DNA of 64,000 bases from Brachypodium distachyon (GCF_000005505.3 NC_016135.3:14850613-14914612), one strand, 5' to 3'; counted from the first letter of the stretch, positions 1 through 11,026 are shown. Notes: generated by a model from the letters alone, not told the origin. Program-made: numbers and translations.

Positions 1-82
1 TAAATGTCTAGAAACACACCAATAGGACTAAAACAAGCTGAAATCATAGGCAAAACATGGACTGTCACATGAGTAATGGCAT

Positions 83-1363
83 TCAAGCCATGATCTTCGC
101 AGACCTCATGTAAAGACTGTCCACAACCTTCCCAGCATTTGCAATATTTTCAAGTGTAGCAGGGAAGATGGCCTCTGTTTTGGTGTCCTCAAAGATAATG
201 AGGCAACCAGCACCTTGATCCAGAGTACCCGCGAATTTCTTGTCGAGGATCATCTGAGACAACTTCTTCTCCACATGGTCTACCGGCAATTCAATCATCT
301 CTGCGATATGCCCAATCTCCACCCGCAAGTAGGGCTCAATCAACCTGCAGAGATTCTGCTCCAGTAGAGTATCATACAGAGAAGAAAGATGCCTGTGCAC
401 AATAGGGTCCTCCTCAAGCTGCGCTTTGTAATCACGAAGGGCTGTTTCAAAGTACTTGAGAGATCTTTTAGAATACGCATCGGCTACAGCTTTCATAGCA
501 TCAACATCAGGACCTACATACTTCAGGCTAGCCTTGGATGAGATTATTCCGGCAACATCATCAGCCTGGTTAACCATTATCTTGCACAAGAGCATGTATT
601 TCAAGCTGAAGATGGCTCTTGGGTCTTCCAGTGCATTGAAAGCCTCGAATGCTTCAAAGAAGTAGCTGTAAGCAGTTTTATAATCCTTTTCTTCCGCATG
701 AAGGATTCCACTCTGCAGATCAATGGTGCCCTGCTGAGCTGGTGGAACATATATGGCATTCACCGCTGTTCTTGCAGCGGTCAATGAAGCTTTGGCCTTA
801 GGCAGGTTTCTCAGAGAGAAGTGGAGTTTGCTCTCCAAAAGGTCAATGTCCACAAGAAGCAACTTGTCATCAAGTCTCCTGACTTCCTTGATAAGATCAG
901 TGAGGAGGGTCAGGGCTTCAGTGTACTCCTGATTATCTAACAGAAGAGCCGCTAACCTTGCCTCCACACACTGCCTGACGAACGTACGTTTCTCTGCACG
1001 GGTCCATTCCACCATCTCCTTGCAGAGCGAGATCTGAAGATCAGATGTTCCTGGAATCTTGGCGACAGCATCAATGATTCCACGGACTATTTTTGCAGTC
1101 TTGGCCTTAGGAATAAGTGAGAAAAATGGCCTGAGCTGGGTCAAAAGATTTCGCAGCTCCTCAGCACGGTTCTCTTTAGTGAGGTAGTTTGTAAGGTTAG
1201 TAATCGCAAGTTCTTTTGTTCTCAATGCATCTGCAGAAGAAGAAGGGTCTTGGATCACTTGGTAAAGGATCGAAATAGACTCTGAAGCATCCTTAGCCTC
1301 CTGCGCCTTCGCAATTGACTCGGTGGTAGCAGGAAGGTAAGACGACTCCATTGAAGAAGACAT
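83..1363 (-). CDS. RPN6: 26S proteasome regulatory lid subunit RPN6 (PSMD11)
   Basis: Encodes a 426-residue protein that matches the 26S proteasome non-ATPase subunit RPN6/PSMD11, a lid scaffold that bridges lid and base in the cytosol and nucleus. The N-terminus reads MSSSMESSYLPATTESIAKA, followed by a long helical TPR-like solenoid and a C-terminal PCI domain (about residues 230-400; ALRDYKAQLEEDPIVHRHLSSLYDTL region, then the winged-helix part with EMIELPVDHVEKKLSQMILD). The usual family length is about 420 residues, so it looks complete. The coding part is one uninterrupted exon. I chose the ATG at 1361-1363. A Met 12 codons upstream (1399) is not preferred because it lies in the predicted leader intron, whose acceptor falls 10 bases before the chosen ATG. 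No lesions are visible. Probably a functional single-copy housekeeping gene. Confidence 0.95.
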   Translation of the reverse strand: MSSSMESSYLPATTESIAKAQEAKDASESISILYQVIQDPSSSADALRTKELAITNLTNYLTKENRAEELRNLLTQLRPFFSLIPKAKTAKIVRGIIDAVAKIPGTSDLQISLCKEMVEWTRAEKRTFVRQCVEARLAALLLDNQEYTEALTLLTDLIKEVRRLDDKLLLVDIDLLESKLHFSLRNLPKAKASLTAARTAVNAIYVPPAQQGTIDLQSGILHAEEKDYKTAYSYFFEAFEAFNALEDPRAIFSLKYMLLCKIMVNQADDVAGIISSKASLKYVGPDVDAMKAVADAYSKRSLKYFETALRDYKAQLEEDPIVHRHLSSLYDTLLEQNLCRLIEPYLRVEIGHIAEMIELPVDHVEKKLSQMILDKKFAGTLDQGAGCLIIFEDTKTEAIFPATLENIANAGKVVDSLYMRSAKIMA

Positions 1364-1372
1364 GATCACAGC

Positions 1373-2400
1373 CTGAATTGACAATAAAATAAAAGGCAAA
1401 GTTACAGAGTGTTATAGAATATGAGAATGAACCAGAAATTGCAAGAACAAAAGGTAGGAGGGATTTCAAAGTAAAACATGGCACTACATAACGCAAAGTG
1501 AATGCATGAATTTCCTTCAAGATGGCTGTGTGCATCGATTGATGCAGAGGCCAGGGACTCCTCCCCTTTTTGAAAAAAATAATCCTTCAAGATGCGTCAA
1601 ATCAACTGATAAAAAAACAAGTGGGCATGCATGAAAGACCAATCACTACATATAGCATTTACTTTAGTGATATTAAATTATTAACTAAGGTCTAAGATTA
1701 TCTAGAGTAGCTAAATATGTAAACAATCTTGATCATTACAAATTAACCCATATATGATATATACCTTGGCAAAAAATCACATACAAATTTTACTTGTGTT
1801 TCAATTTAAAACTTGAATATTTCATAGGTGATATTACCATGTTATTTATATTTACAGGATAATTCCAACAGTGCAACATTGGACAGAATCATATGTCTCA
1901 AAAGCTTCCGAGATCGAACTGGACACCATATGCTGGACATGGAATCATCCGGGGTGTTAAGGTAGCATAAATCGAAATAGATATGTGTTAATTTCAGCTA
2001 GACTCGTTGCAATGTTGTGTTAGCATCAACTACTTTGGTGAAACGTAGTGCCACCAGTGCCTCTTCTAAATCAGTATAGCCAACAATTACCCTTCACCAA
2101 GCTAGGTCACAACAGAAATTCCTAATCCTAATTGCCATAAACAAAATCCTTTAATCCTAAATCTCGGAATAAACAGTCACAAGGCATGGGTCAAGAGACT
2201 TGCAGTAAGCATTAGGCGCATTTTTGTGGAGTAACAAAGTCAGCAGATCCAACTGCCGTCAGAACTGCACCTTGCCTTGTAAATCCGGAACAAACTCTAA
2301 CCCGTTCCCGGAAAGGGTTTTTTTGGATTAAATTGCTGTCAGCATAGGGAATCACAGAACAAAACTCTGAGAACAATCTAATGAGGTTAGGGTTCGTTAC
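1373..2400 (-). other. predicted 5' leader intron of RPN6
   Basis: On the minus strand the sequence CTTCTGCGG/GTAACG at 2400 is a good donor, and CAATTCAG/GC at 1373 is a good acceptor, 10 bases before the RPN6 start codon. The intervening 1,028 bases are AT-rich and non-coding. A telo-box (AACCCTAAC on the minus strand, 2386-2394) sits 6 bases inside the donor. Such boxes are common in first introns and promoters of plant housekeeping genes. The call rests on splice signals only. Confidence 0.6.
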
Positions 2401-2690
2401 CCGCAGAAGGCGGTGATCCAAGTTGCCCGGATGGATCTGTCCAGTAGAGCGGAGGAGAAGGACGACGACGACAAGAAAGGAATCCCTTCGCGAGCTTCGG
2501 TCTAACGGGCAGAGCTCGGCGACGTTGGCGTGAGAATCTGAGACGAACGGAAAAGAGCAAATCGCCGCTGGAGGAGGAAACGAAGGGGTGCGGCGTAATT
2601 TTGGAATTTTCGGGGTTGTTTCCCAGCAAAACTGATGCGGGCCGAAATGAATGCTTGGCTGCTTGCTCTCACTAGCTACATTTAGACCCA
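2401..2690 (-). promoter_or_regulatory. likely RPN6 non-coding first exon and promoter
   Basis: GC-rich stretch directly upstream of the predicted leader intron. It contains open frames on the minus strand that look like chance products of GC richness. No clear TATA box is visible, as is common for housekeeping promoters. Transcription start not determined. Confidence 0.4.
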
Positions 2691-3204
2691 ACGTGCAGCG
2701 GGCTACTGACTTATAGCGTGAGGAAGAAAAAACACGCCTACAGGCATCCTTTTCTCCTGCTCGGCCATGAATTGTGGCCCAAGTTCGGATACTGTTTTCT
2801 TTTTCAGCCTACGCGGCTCGTTCGCTCGCCGTTTTATTATTGATCGTCTGATCTGATCTCTAGTCCCATTACGTTCTTCACTTTTCGTATTTTTCCAATT
2901 TTATTATTGATTCAAACATTTTCCTTTTTATTTTGCAACAAATATATGAACATTTTCTGACATATATGAATATTTATTTTTAAGTATGAATACTTTTGAA
3001 AATCATATAGTGTTTGGAAACTTATAACATTTCTTTGATTTTTCATAAAAAAATTAGAGATATATAACCATTTCTTTTGATACTCACGAACATTTATCCA
3101 GAGGGGTCCAACAATTTATAATAGATGTTCAACTTTACAAAAAATGTTCGTAAACAAAGAAAGAGGAAACATAAAAAAAGGGCCCATATAAGGTCGAGCC
3201 CATG
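2691..3204. other. AT-rich intergenic spacer, nothing recognised
   Basis: No coding potential or recognisable repeat. The composition becomes strongly AT-rich towards the MULE border at 3205. Confidence 0.5.
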
Positions 3205-3515
3205 GCTAATTTTTTTTAAATAATACGAATTTTTTAATCATTTTCGAAAATAATACGCGTTTTTCAAAATTTACAAAAATAATGCGGCCTCGGCCCGGGC
3301 GAGGCCGAATGGGCCCAGTCGGCCTGGCCCAAGCCGATTAGGCCCAGTCGGCCTGGGCCAGGCCGACTGCAGGCTGCCGGCCTCACCCGCGGGGCCCCCA
3401 CGCACCAGTCGGTACTGGCCCAGGCCGACTGAATCCCAGTTGGCTTCGCCCAGGCCGACTGGCCCAATTGGTTTGGGCCAGGCCGACTGGATTCAGCCGG
3501 TTTGGGCCAGGCCGA
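3205..3515 (+). repeat. MULE left terminal inverted repeat
   Basis: The outer 85 bases are AT-rich and include AATAATACGCGTTTTTC. The inner part is very GC-rich and made of repeated, individually palindromic units of the type CAGTCGGCCTGGGCC/AGGCCGACTG. The mirror-image copy is at 12510-12770. Confidence 0.85.
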
Positions 3516-3582
3516 TCGAAGTAATTCCATTTTCATTTTTTTCTGCCCCGATCCGAAGTAATTCCATTTTTTTCTTCGGATC

Positions 3583-3870
3583 CTTCCGGTCTTTTGAACT
3601 AAAATACTCGACAACATGGATAAAAGTAACACGCCGAATCCGATTGGAAGTAATTAGTCTTCGCCGTTAGTTCGTTGCATGATCAACGCATACACGGCCG
3701 AGGCCCATTTTTGTCTCGAATCCTTGCGGTTTTTTGAACTTAAAGACTTGACAACTTGGATAAAGAGTAACATATATCGAGAAATTGCTGGACAATTTCT
3801 GTGTCGATTTTTTGCGGTTTGTTTGAACTGAAAGACTTGACATTTGGATAAATTAACATACGTCGATAAT
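3583..3870. repeat. three imperfect direct repeats inside the MULE
   Basis: The phrase GCGGTTTTTTGAACTTAAAG followed by ACTTGACAACTTGGATAAA occurs three times with divergence (near 3585, 3726 and 3813), each ending in a run like AGTAACATA. Located between the left TIR and the 3' end of the GRF gene. Function unknown; possibly subterminal transposase sites or 3' regulatory sequence. Confidence 0.5.
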
Positions 3871-3968
3871 GTGCTGGTTACGGCACCAAGGCACGAGTAA
3901 ATTAACATACATTGGTAATACCGCAATTGGACATAATTAAAGATAGCAAATACATAGAAACACAAGCA

Positions 3969-4656
3969 CTACTGAGTCCACTTAGGCCATTTTCCGCTCG
4001 TATCGCCACGTTCTTCTGCAGCCTTTGCCACGGCGGCCCTTTCTCTTTGCCTCTCCTTTTCTGTCTCACGAGCATCCTTGCGCCTTCGTTCCTCCTCTTG
4101 CATCTCAAGCACTTTCTCCCTGTTTTTCCTTAGTGCTTCGTCAATCCAACGACGTTGTTCCTCCCTATGCTCTTTCATCTCTCTCTCTTGCTCCTCTTTC
4201 TCCTGGGCTGCAGCTTTTTCCGCACGCTTCTCCACGTGAAAACGATGCCATGCATTTCGGGACCTTGTTTTGATCTCTTCCACCACCCAATCCGGCATCT
4301 CTGTGTCAATCCAACGATACCACATGCATAGGGGCGGAGGAGACTACAAAAAAGCCTACTGTTACAAATCTGATATGACACAAAAAACATGTTTTAGAAC
4401 ACCTAAATGTGCTTACAGGTGGTTCATACTCATAGTTCGCGCACATGAAAAACCTCATGCCCAGCTTATCTGAAAAATCTGTCACCTCCTTCACCGCGCA
4501 CATGAAAAACCTCATGCCCAGCTTATCTGAAAAATCTGTCACCTCCTTCACCTTACATTTGCCGCACCAACACCTGAGATGTTCCACCCCCCGAGGCAAC
4601 ATCGCATCTTTCATCCTCCTCGGCCTCTCGCCCTGGTCCGAGCAAGGCAAACTCAT
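3969..4656 (-). CDS. GRF-type zinc-finger/coiled-coil protein carried by the MULE
   Basis: Two exons, complement(join(3969..4343,4417..4656)), give 204 residues. Exon 1 holds the GRF zinc-finger start (CWCGKC, then KVKEVTDFSDKLGMRFFMCA and NYEYEPP). Exon 2 restores the end of the finger (SPPPLCMWYRWIDTEMPDW, the C-x-W-x-x-W-x-D part), followed by a highly charged coiled coil (about residues 105-195) rich in E, K and R. The intron is 73 bases, with donor CACCT/GTAAGC and acceptor TTTGTAG/TCT, and it joins codons in phase 0. GRF fingers bind single-stranded nucleic acid in other proteins; a role in transposition or silencing escape is inference. Odd point: 19 residues of the finger are duplicated in frame. 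The frame is otherwise intact, unlike the two neighbouring genes of the element. Confidence 0.7.
4438..4551. repeat. 57-bp perfect tandem duplication in the GRF finger exon
   Basis: Two adjacent copies of a 57-base unit (4438-4494 and 4495-4551), identical to the eye, so a recent event. It duplicates 19 codons in frame (VKEVTDFSDKLGMRFFMCA), including one zinc-ligand cysteine. Confidence 0.9.
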
Positions 4657-4724
4657 TTGGGGACACTGGAATATTGGAAAAAACAGTAGTGGGAAGGATG
4701 CTTGGATGACTACCGGAGATGAGG

Positions 4725-4935
4725 TATTTATAGGCTCTCAAACTCATTCTCCCGCCACCGTTTCCCTCCTCTTTTTCCTGCCTGGTTTTCCCGCCTCCTT
4801 TTCGCGCCACTGTTTCGCGCCTCCTTTTCGCGCCACCGTTTCATGCCTCGTTTTCCCGCCATCGTTTCCCGCCTCATTTTTGCGCCACCGTTTACCGCCT
4901 CCTTTTCCCGCCTTCTTTTACCGCCACCGTTTCCC
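4725..4935 (-). promoter_or_regulatory. TATA box and E2F-like site cluster of the GRF gene
   Basis: On the minus strand a TATAAATA box (4725-4732) lies about 70 bases before the GRF start codon. Immediately upstream of it (4745-4935) is a degenerate tandem array of GCGGGAAA/GGCGCGAAAA units. Seven matches to the E2F consensus TTTSSCGC can be read on the plus strand at 4787, 4800, 4813, 4826, 4852, 4865 and 4904. Direct binding by E2F/DP is inference from the motif. Confidence 0.65.
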
Positions 4936-5105
4936 ATCTATTTTAAGTTGTCGGTTTTAATTTCAGTCTTTCTTTTGCATATGTATTTAAGTCCTGTCGT
5001 TATTTATATGCAAATGTAACTTGAATAAGAATGCGAAAATTAGTAACATGTCTCTCTCATACATAGGTAGAAATATGTCTCATACATAGGACCTAAATCC
5101 AAATA

Positions 5106-7975
5106 TCAGGCACGACGTCTGGGACGGTGTTCCGGGGGTGCCTGTGGCGTGGTCCAGCCATACCTATGAGGTGGCACTACGTTGCGCTGAGGAATCACGG
5201 ACCCATCCTCACGATACTGTGTATCCTCCTGTGTGGGGTCTGGTGGCGGAGTACTGAACATCCAACTGTGTTGGACAAAATAGTCATCTCCTTGAGCGTG
5301 ATCCTGCTCACTACCCCACGAGGGTTCGGACAACGACGACTGATGCCCGTAGGCTCCTGCATGTGTGAAAGTACTTAGCATTACAATTGTGTAGCAGTCA
5401 TGATAATGAACACAATAGATAGAAATATACATACCCTGTGGCTGGGTCTGTGGACGAAACTCGAAGTTCATCCTGGGACTCTGCTGGTGCTACCATGACG
5501 AACCTCCAGCCTCAAAAGAGGGCTGCTGCTGGTGCCACGCCGAACCTCCAGCCTCAAAAGAGGGCTGCTGCTGGTGCCAATAGTCGAAAGAAGACTGCGG
5601 CTGGTGCCACGACGAACCTCCGGCCTGCTCAAGAGGAGGTCGCCTGGGCGTCGACTACTCTGGTAGACGTGGACGCGGGTGGTGTCGGGGGTGCGGTGCT
5701 TCCTGCTGACGTGGCCGCTGCTGGTGCGTGGAGTGACGAGGGGGCCGTACGGACGCCTGGTGGTGAACGACGTCGGAAGTGCGGGTGCCCGTGATAGCCG
5801 CGTAAACAGAGCGTAGCTTCTCCTCCATTCGTCTAAGCCAGGACCGATGCGGCTCCCGTGGTAGTAGAAGTGGACCGGTCGAAAGCGAACGTCCATACAC
5901 AGCGAACTCGGCCTGTAAATCCTGTGTCAACTGAGCCTGCAATTGGCACGAAGAGTATTACATATATATGGCAAAGTACGTAACAAACACATGCATTATG
6001 TTAAGAGAAGATACTTACCGCGTGCTGTCTAGAGCCTGAAGTAGACTGGCTAGGTACATATCTTGCAAACTCGGCTCGGCTATCTCCTGGGGGTGAGAGT
6101 GCCGAATGATGGTCAATCGGGTAGCTGTCATGTACCTCTGCAAATATCCGTTGAATAGATCGAGATCAAAGGCCGCCAATGGCCAAACCCGTGTCGTCGC
6201 AGTCTCCCACTCTGTGACGTACGACTGAACCCTCTGCAGCCACTGAGTCTGGGTCCTGGTACTTCCCTTCTTGGTAAACCTGAGATCGCAATAGAAAGTT
6301 GAACAATAAATTCTGGACAATTCAGGACGACAATCATAAATTGGAGAACTACACATACCTGTGGACGACCTGTGGAAGTGGATCCTCCATCGGTGGAGGA
6401 ACGACCAACTGGCGTGCCCCAAACTGCCTCATGACCCTCTGCTGGGCCATCTCCTCCACGCAGACGTCGAAGATGATCTTTGATTTTGTCATCCAGTAAG
6501 CGTAATCTCTCGTGCAGACCGTGGACATCCTGCCAGGGTATCTATCCTCGATGGAGTCCTGTGTGTACGGCTCCCAGACAACCGCCTCAGAGTGCAACAC
6601 GTCGAACTGCTCGTTGAATGATGGGTAGCAATTCCTGACCTGATCGTGTGCAAAGCGTCTCTGTAAAAAAAAGAAGTTAGCTTCATTCATGGTTTATGTA
6701 AACTAATGTATGAATTTCACATTCGACATACCTTGCTACGTGTCCAAATTGTCGCGAAAGTAGGCAGGTCGATGTGTTCTAAGTCAAACAACTCCTGCTC
6801 AGGGTTAGGGTGATCACCCGTAACGTCTGGTCGGCCGATAGAAAACCTCTCCCACGACCAGAGCTGCAACAATAAAGGACATCCAAGCAGGGCTGACTTG
6901 GGCGACGCAAGCTGGCAAGCGTTGCACATACCTCGGTACGTAGCAGCTAAGATGGCCGAACCCCAACTCCTCTGTGTGATGTCGTCACCACAAGTTGCAT
7001 TCGCGATCTCCACTGCAATAGAGATGTAGCGTGCGCTAATGGTGGTGACGTGGTTCTCGGTGAACATCATCTTCCCGAGAAGCCACATTATATATGCCTC
7101 AAGACTCCGAGTGATCTGAGGCTCAGTCATTTGGGTCTCTGGATAGCCAAACTTCTGAATCTGCATGCAACAAAAACCAAGTGTTAGTAAACCCATGCAA
7201 GTATATGAGCTATGCTCTTAGATATATTAACTTAAAACACATCGATCTAACCTGGTAATTGAGCAACCAATCTAGCTTAGGTCCGTGAGCCTCCGAGGTG
7301 AGTGGCCCAGCTCCGGTAAGAATACCTTGAAAACGTAGGGCACAAATTAACACATAGTTCCACATAGAGTACAAATTAAAACACAGGGCACGAATTAACA
7401 CATACCTTGAAAGCGTAGTGCCATACCCTCCTGCCAATCAGCTGGTGCCTGCAACGGTCCTATGGGATCACCCACCAATGGTAGTCCTAGCAGCATCGAC
7501 ACATCCTGGAGAGTAGGAGCCATCTCTCCCCAACGAAAGTGAAACGTGTGTGTCTCGGGCCTCCATCTGTCCACTAAGCAGCTCAGCAGCGAGTGGTCAA
7601 TTTGTACCCGTGTAGAGTTGAAGCCTCGTCGCTCGCCCTCTACCATTTCCGCACGAGTTGCCTCAACAAGTCGTGCGAAAGGTAAAAGGCCAGCCCATTT
7701 CAAACTGCATAAATAAAGTGGACATGCAAGGGATGAATAAATAAAATATAAATGCAAGGGATTATTGAATGAAATGTACATGCAAGGGATGAATAAATAA
7801 AATGGACATGCAAGGGATGATTGAATAAATACCACTGAATCCAAGCAGGGTGTATCATCCAATTTTCCTTAGGAGTGCGCGTGACAAGGGGCTCGACACT
7901 CCCAGGATGCGCCACCAATCGAGCAGCCCGATGCTTACTCTCAATCTCTGGAGATAGCAATGATACTCTCTCCAT
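5106..7975 (-). pseudogene. plant mobile domain (PMD/MAIN-like) gene carried by the MULE
   Basis: Reads as an eight-exon gene, complement(join(5106..5356,5435..5936,6019..6279,6359..6660,6732..7160,7252..7325,7406..7704,7833..7975)), with GT/AG junctions that mostly keep phase. Exon 2 to exon 5 spell the PMD core (RVQIDHSLLSCLVDRWRPET, FRWGEMAPTLQDVSMLLGLP, GAGPLTSEAHGPKLDWLLNY, MFTENHVTTISARYISIA, GCPLLLQLWSWERFSIGRPD, RQLVVPPP). This is the domain of MAIN/MAIL1-type nuclear proteins and of related transposon-borne proteins. Exon 7 has repeated 14-residue units (HQQQPSFEAGGSAW). Lesions: a frameshift near the end of exon 6 (the last codons join exon 7 in phase only in another frame) and in-frame TAG codons at 5655-5657 and 5490-5492. 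The acceptor of exon 3 is AAG rather than CAG. The start (7975) follows a TTGCAG and an upstream exon may exist. Likely non-functional here. Confidence 0.75.
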
Positions 7976-8290
7976 TTTGTGCCTGCAACATTTATAAACA
8001 TAGTTAGACATACAAATTAAAGTTAAGCATAGTTAAACCGAGAGTACATATTAAAACTTAGTTGAACAAAGCGTAAAAATTAACACACAGTTTCACACAG
8101 AGTACAAATTAAAACATAGGGCACAAATTAACGCTTAGTTTCACAGAGTACAAAATAAAACTTAGTTCCACAAAGAGTACAAATTGACTCATAGTTTCAC
8201 GGAGTACAAATTAACACATAATTCCACATATTGTACAAATTAAAACATAGGGTACAAATTAACACATAGTTTCACATATGCATGATAAGC
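7976..8290. repeat. AT-rich degenerate repeats between PMD and transposase genes
   Basis: Successive variants of AGAGTACAAATTAAAACATAG and GGGCACAAATTAACACATAG fill the spacer. The same phrases recur in the PMD intron at 7335-7400, suggesting local slippage or an expanded intron/spacer repeat. Confidence 0.6.
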
Positions 8291-11017
8291 CTAGTTTCTT
8301 CCTCTCCCTCGTCGTCCACGTCTCCCTCTTCCACGGGCAGTAGCTCCACCAGTACCGAAAGTTGGACAATAAGTATCCCTATGGCCAAAATGGTTGCATA
8401 GAAAACATTGTCGTGACGGTCCTTCGGCTTCAGATTCATCCATATCATTTCGGATGCGCCTGGACGGGCGTCTGCCTATGCTTGTCCGCAGTAGCCCGGG
8501 GTCAGGGATGTACCGCCTTTCACCAGGGGTTACCTTGTTGAAATTGCCCATTGCATGAAACCCTAGCATCTCACCCGTCCATGTGTTAAGCACAGACTCT
8601 TTCAGGTAATAGGGAGACACAAATGAGATTGCGTCCATCCCTAGCTGCCCGCAAGCAGCAAGTACATGTGAGCAAGGAAGGTGAAGCAACTTTGGTTTGT
8701 TGCAGGTGCACTCACACGTTGGCCACGCTTCATTTTAAATCTTCACCTCCTGTGTCCTCAATTCATCTCCAACGCCGAACTTGTCAGTTGGCAAGCGCAC
8801 CTCAAACTTGTATTCTTGATTGCCGATGGCGACGACAGTATGCGACCTAGCTTTTTCCATCTTCTTATCCATGTACTTCATAATCTTTTCACAGTACGGT
8901 GTATTTGGGTTGTTCATGATATGCATTTCAGCTCTCTGGCGTCTTTCTCTGAAATACTTCACCGTGCCATGGAAAATACCCTCGACGATGGCTGTAAGTG
9001 GTAAAGCCCTATTTCCCCTCAGGACAAAGTTGTATGTCTCTGCCAGGTTAGTAGTCATGACGCTGTACCTAGTGCCATGTGTGTCGTGCAGCAAAGACCA
9101 CCGCTCCAGAGGCTCGTGCTCTATCCACTGCTAGAAGTTTTTAATCTGCCTCCCAACCCTTCTCCTAGTGTCGGGTGGGTCAAACCCTGGCAAGTCACAA
9201 AGCCCAGCAGGTTCTTCCTCAGATGGTCCTGTTTGAACTGCTGTCTGTGCAGCCACTGCTGCTACATGTGCTGCTACCTCCGCGTTTCGTGTCGCTGTCC
9301 TCTCCCTAACATGTTTCTTCGTGAACTCATCAAGATAACCACGTATCCTGGTGTACTTCCATTGTTGGTTCTGTTTGCAGAGTTTCTTGAATAGATTCAT
9401 AAGTGACTTGTTCCTGAACTGCGAGAAGAAGTTGGCCCCCAAATGCCGCATGCACCAACGACTCTGCATGTCCTGCCATGGAGTCTGTTCATCAGGCCCA
9501 GGGTTTGTCAGTGTCCTTATCGCACTGAGTATGCCTGCATGTCTGTCATGAAGGATGCACACATTCGGCTTATCATGCACAACTGCTCTCTTGAGCTGCT
9601 TGAAAAACCATAACCAACTTTCAGTGTTCTCCCCCTCCACGAAAGCAAATGCGAGCGGAACGATTTGATTGTTGCCGTCTTGACCAATGGCGGTCAAGAT
9701 CTGCCCCCTGTATTTGCCAGTGAGAAAAGTGCTATCTACGCATAACACCGGTCGACAATGATGGAAAGCTTGGACGCATACACCGAAAGTGAAAAACAGT
9801 CGTTGCAGCACCCTCACAGTTGGATACTCTGGGTGCACGAAGTGTTGGATGTCGACATAGGTGCTTGGATTACGAGCTTGCAGTGTATGGAGGAGGCGGA
9901 CAACAGAGTCGTACGAGTCGAAAAACGAACCAAATCTTTCCTCTAGAGCCCTCTGCTTAGCCCTCCAAGTCTTGCCATACGAAATGTTGTACTTAAACCT
10001 TACCCTGGCCTTATGCATGATGGCCTTCACTTCCATTGCTTTGCTCTCCACTATCTCCGTGTAAAGCAACCGAGTAAGAAGCGTCGACGAGAGGTTACGA
10101 TGGTCTTGAGGGATATTGGGAATGACACATCTGTGCAACACCAAGTCACTCACAACCCAATCTGTGTCATACTTAGGAACATAGCCATGCACCCTCCCGG
10201 GACAATCTATTTGTTCGCACTCCATTGTCAGATATTTTTGTGAAGAGACTGTTGTTTTGAAAACCCTTTGCGTGGACATTGCCCAAGCAACTATGGCATC
10301 CTGCAGATGTTTCTTGTCAGGAAATCTGGCACCCTTCGCAATGTTGTTCTGATGATATTGCCATGCAGAGTCATGCCCATCGTTCACGGTCATAGCTGAA
10401 GAGAAGTGCTGATTCCATGATGCAGGAATCGGCACTGCCTCTTCGTCCGATTCATGAGACTCATCGTCATAAGAACTACGACCATCTGTATCTTCATCCT
10501 CCATCTCGTTCTGCAAGTGACCATCTTCTTCGTCCGCATCTGCCTCGCCAGTGTACTCATCCTCTCCTATTGCCCCGGAGCTCTGGCCTGATTCATAACC
10601 ACCACCTCCAGCATTTGACACAGAGTTTGCATTGGACCAGTCATAACTTGATTCACCCTCGCCTTCAGCTGGATTGGTCTCATGAGCGACAACCTGGATT
10701 AAAGCAACAAGTGTAGTTCCCCTTTTCTCGCAACTTTCTAACCAGCGCACCCACTTTGATGTCCGGTCTATCGGCCTCAAAACCCAGAAAATATTTGAAC
10801 TTAACTTGGTCCACAATGCTTGCACACGGACGCTGTATGTTTCAGGATTGACCGCTAAACATCCTACCAACCATTCCTGCAGCTGACTAAACGTCCATGT
10901 TTAAGGGGCCGTTAGATCCAACTCCACATACTTAAACTGACTCAGATCAGCTCCGTGCTCGGTTGTTACGACAGTACCAGAACCGTAGTAAAAAACAAAC
11001 TTCACTACACCGGACAT
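8291..11017 (-). pseudogene. MULE transposase (MuDR family) with three nonsense codons
   Basis: One intron-free frame of 909 codons starting MSGVVKFVFYYGSGT at 11017. Order: N-terminal region, acidic stretch (about 100-200), MuDR DNA-binding domain (about 215-320, ARFPDKKHLQDAIVAWAMST), MULE transposase domain with catalytic D428 (CVDSTFLTGKYRG), D491 (ILHDRHAGIL) and E660 (TTNLAETYNF), SWIM finger (CTC...LPCSH, about 775-790), CCHC knuckle (CFLCNHFGHRDTYC, about 875) and an RGRG tail. The frame is free of frameshifts but interrupted by TAA at 10901-10903 (codon 39), TAG at 9131-9133 (codon 629, before the catalytic Glu) and TAA at 8735-8737 (codon 761). A predicted leader intron (acceptor TTTTTTTAG/GC at 11027) lies just upstream. 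The protein would cut and join the element ends; this copy cannot make it in full. Confidence 0.9.
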
Positions 11018-11026
11018 CTCTGATGC

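Noticed and set aside
2212..2691. 159-codon minus-strand open frame upstream of RPN6
   Set aside because: Spans the predicted leader exon and donor site; no domain; likely chance in leader/promoter DNA.
7700..8011. Start of the PMD protein at 8009-8011
   Set aside because: A TTGCAG acceptor-like signal lies between that ATG and the conserved sequence; 7975 preferred, though an upstream exon remains possible.
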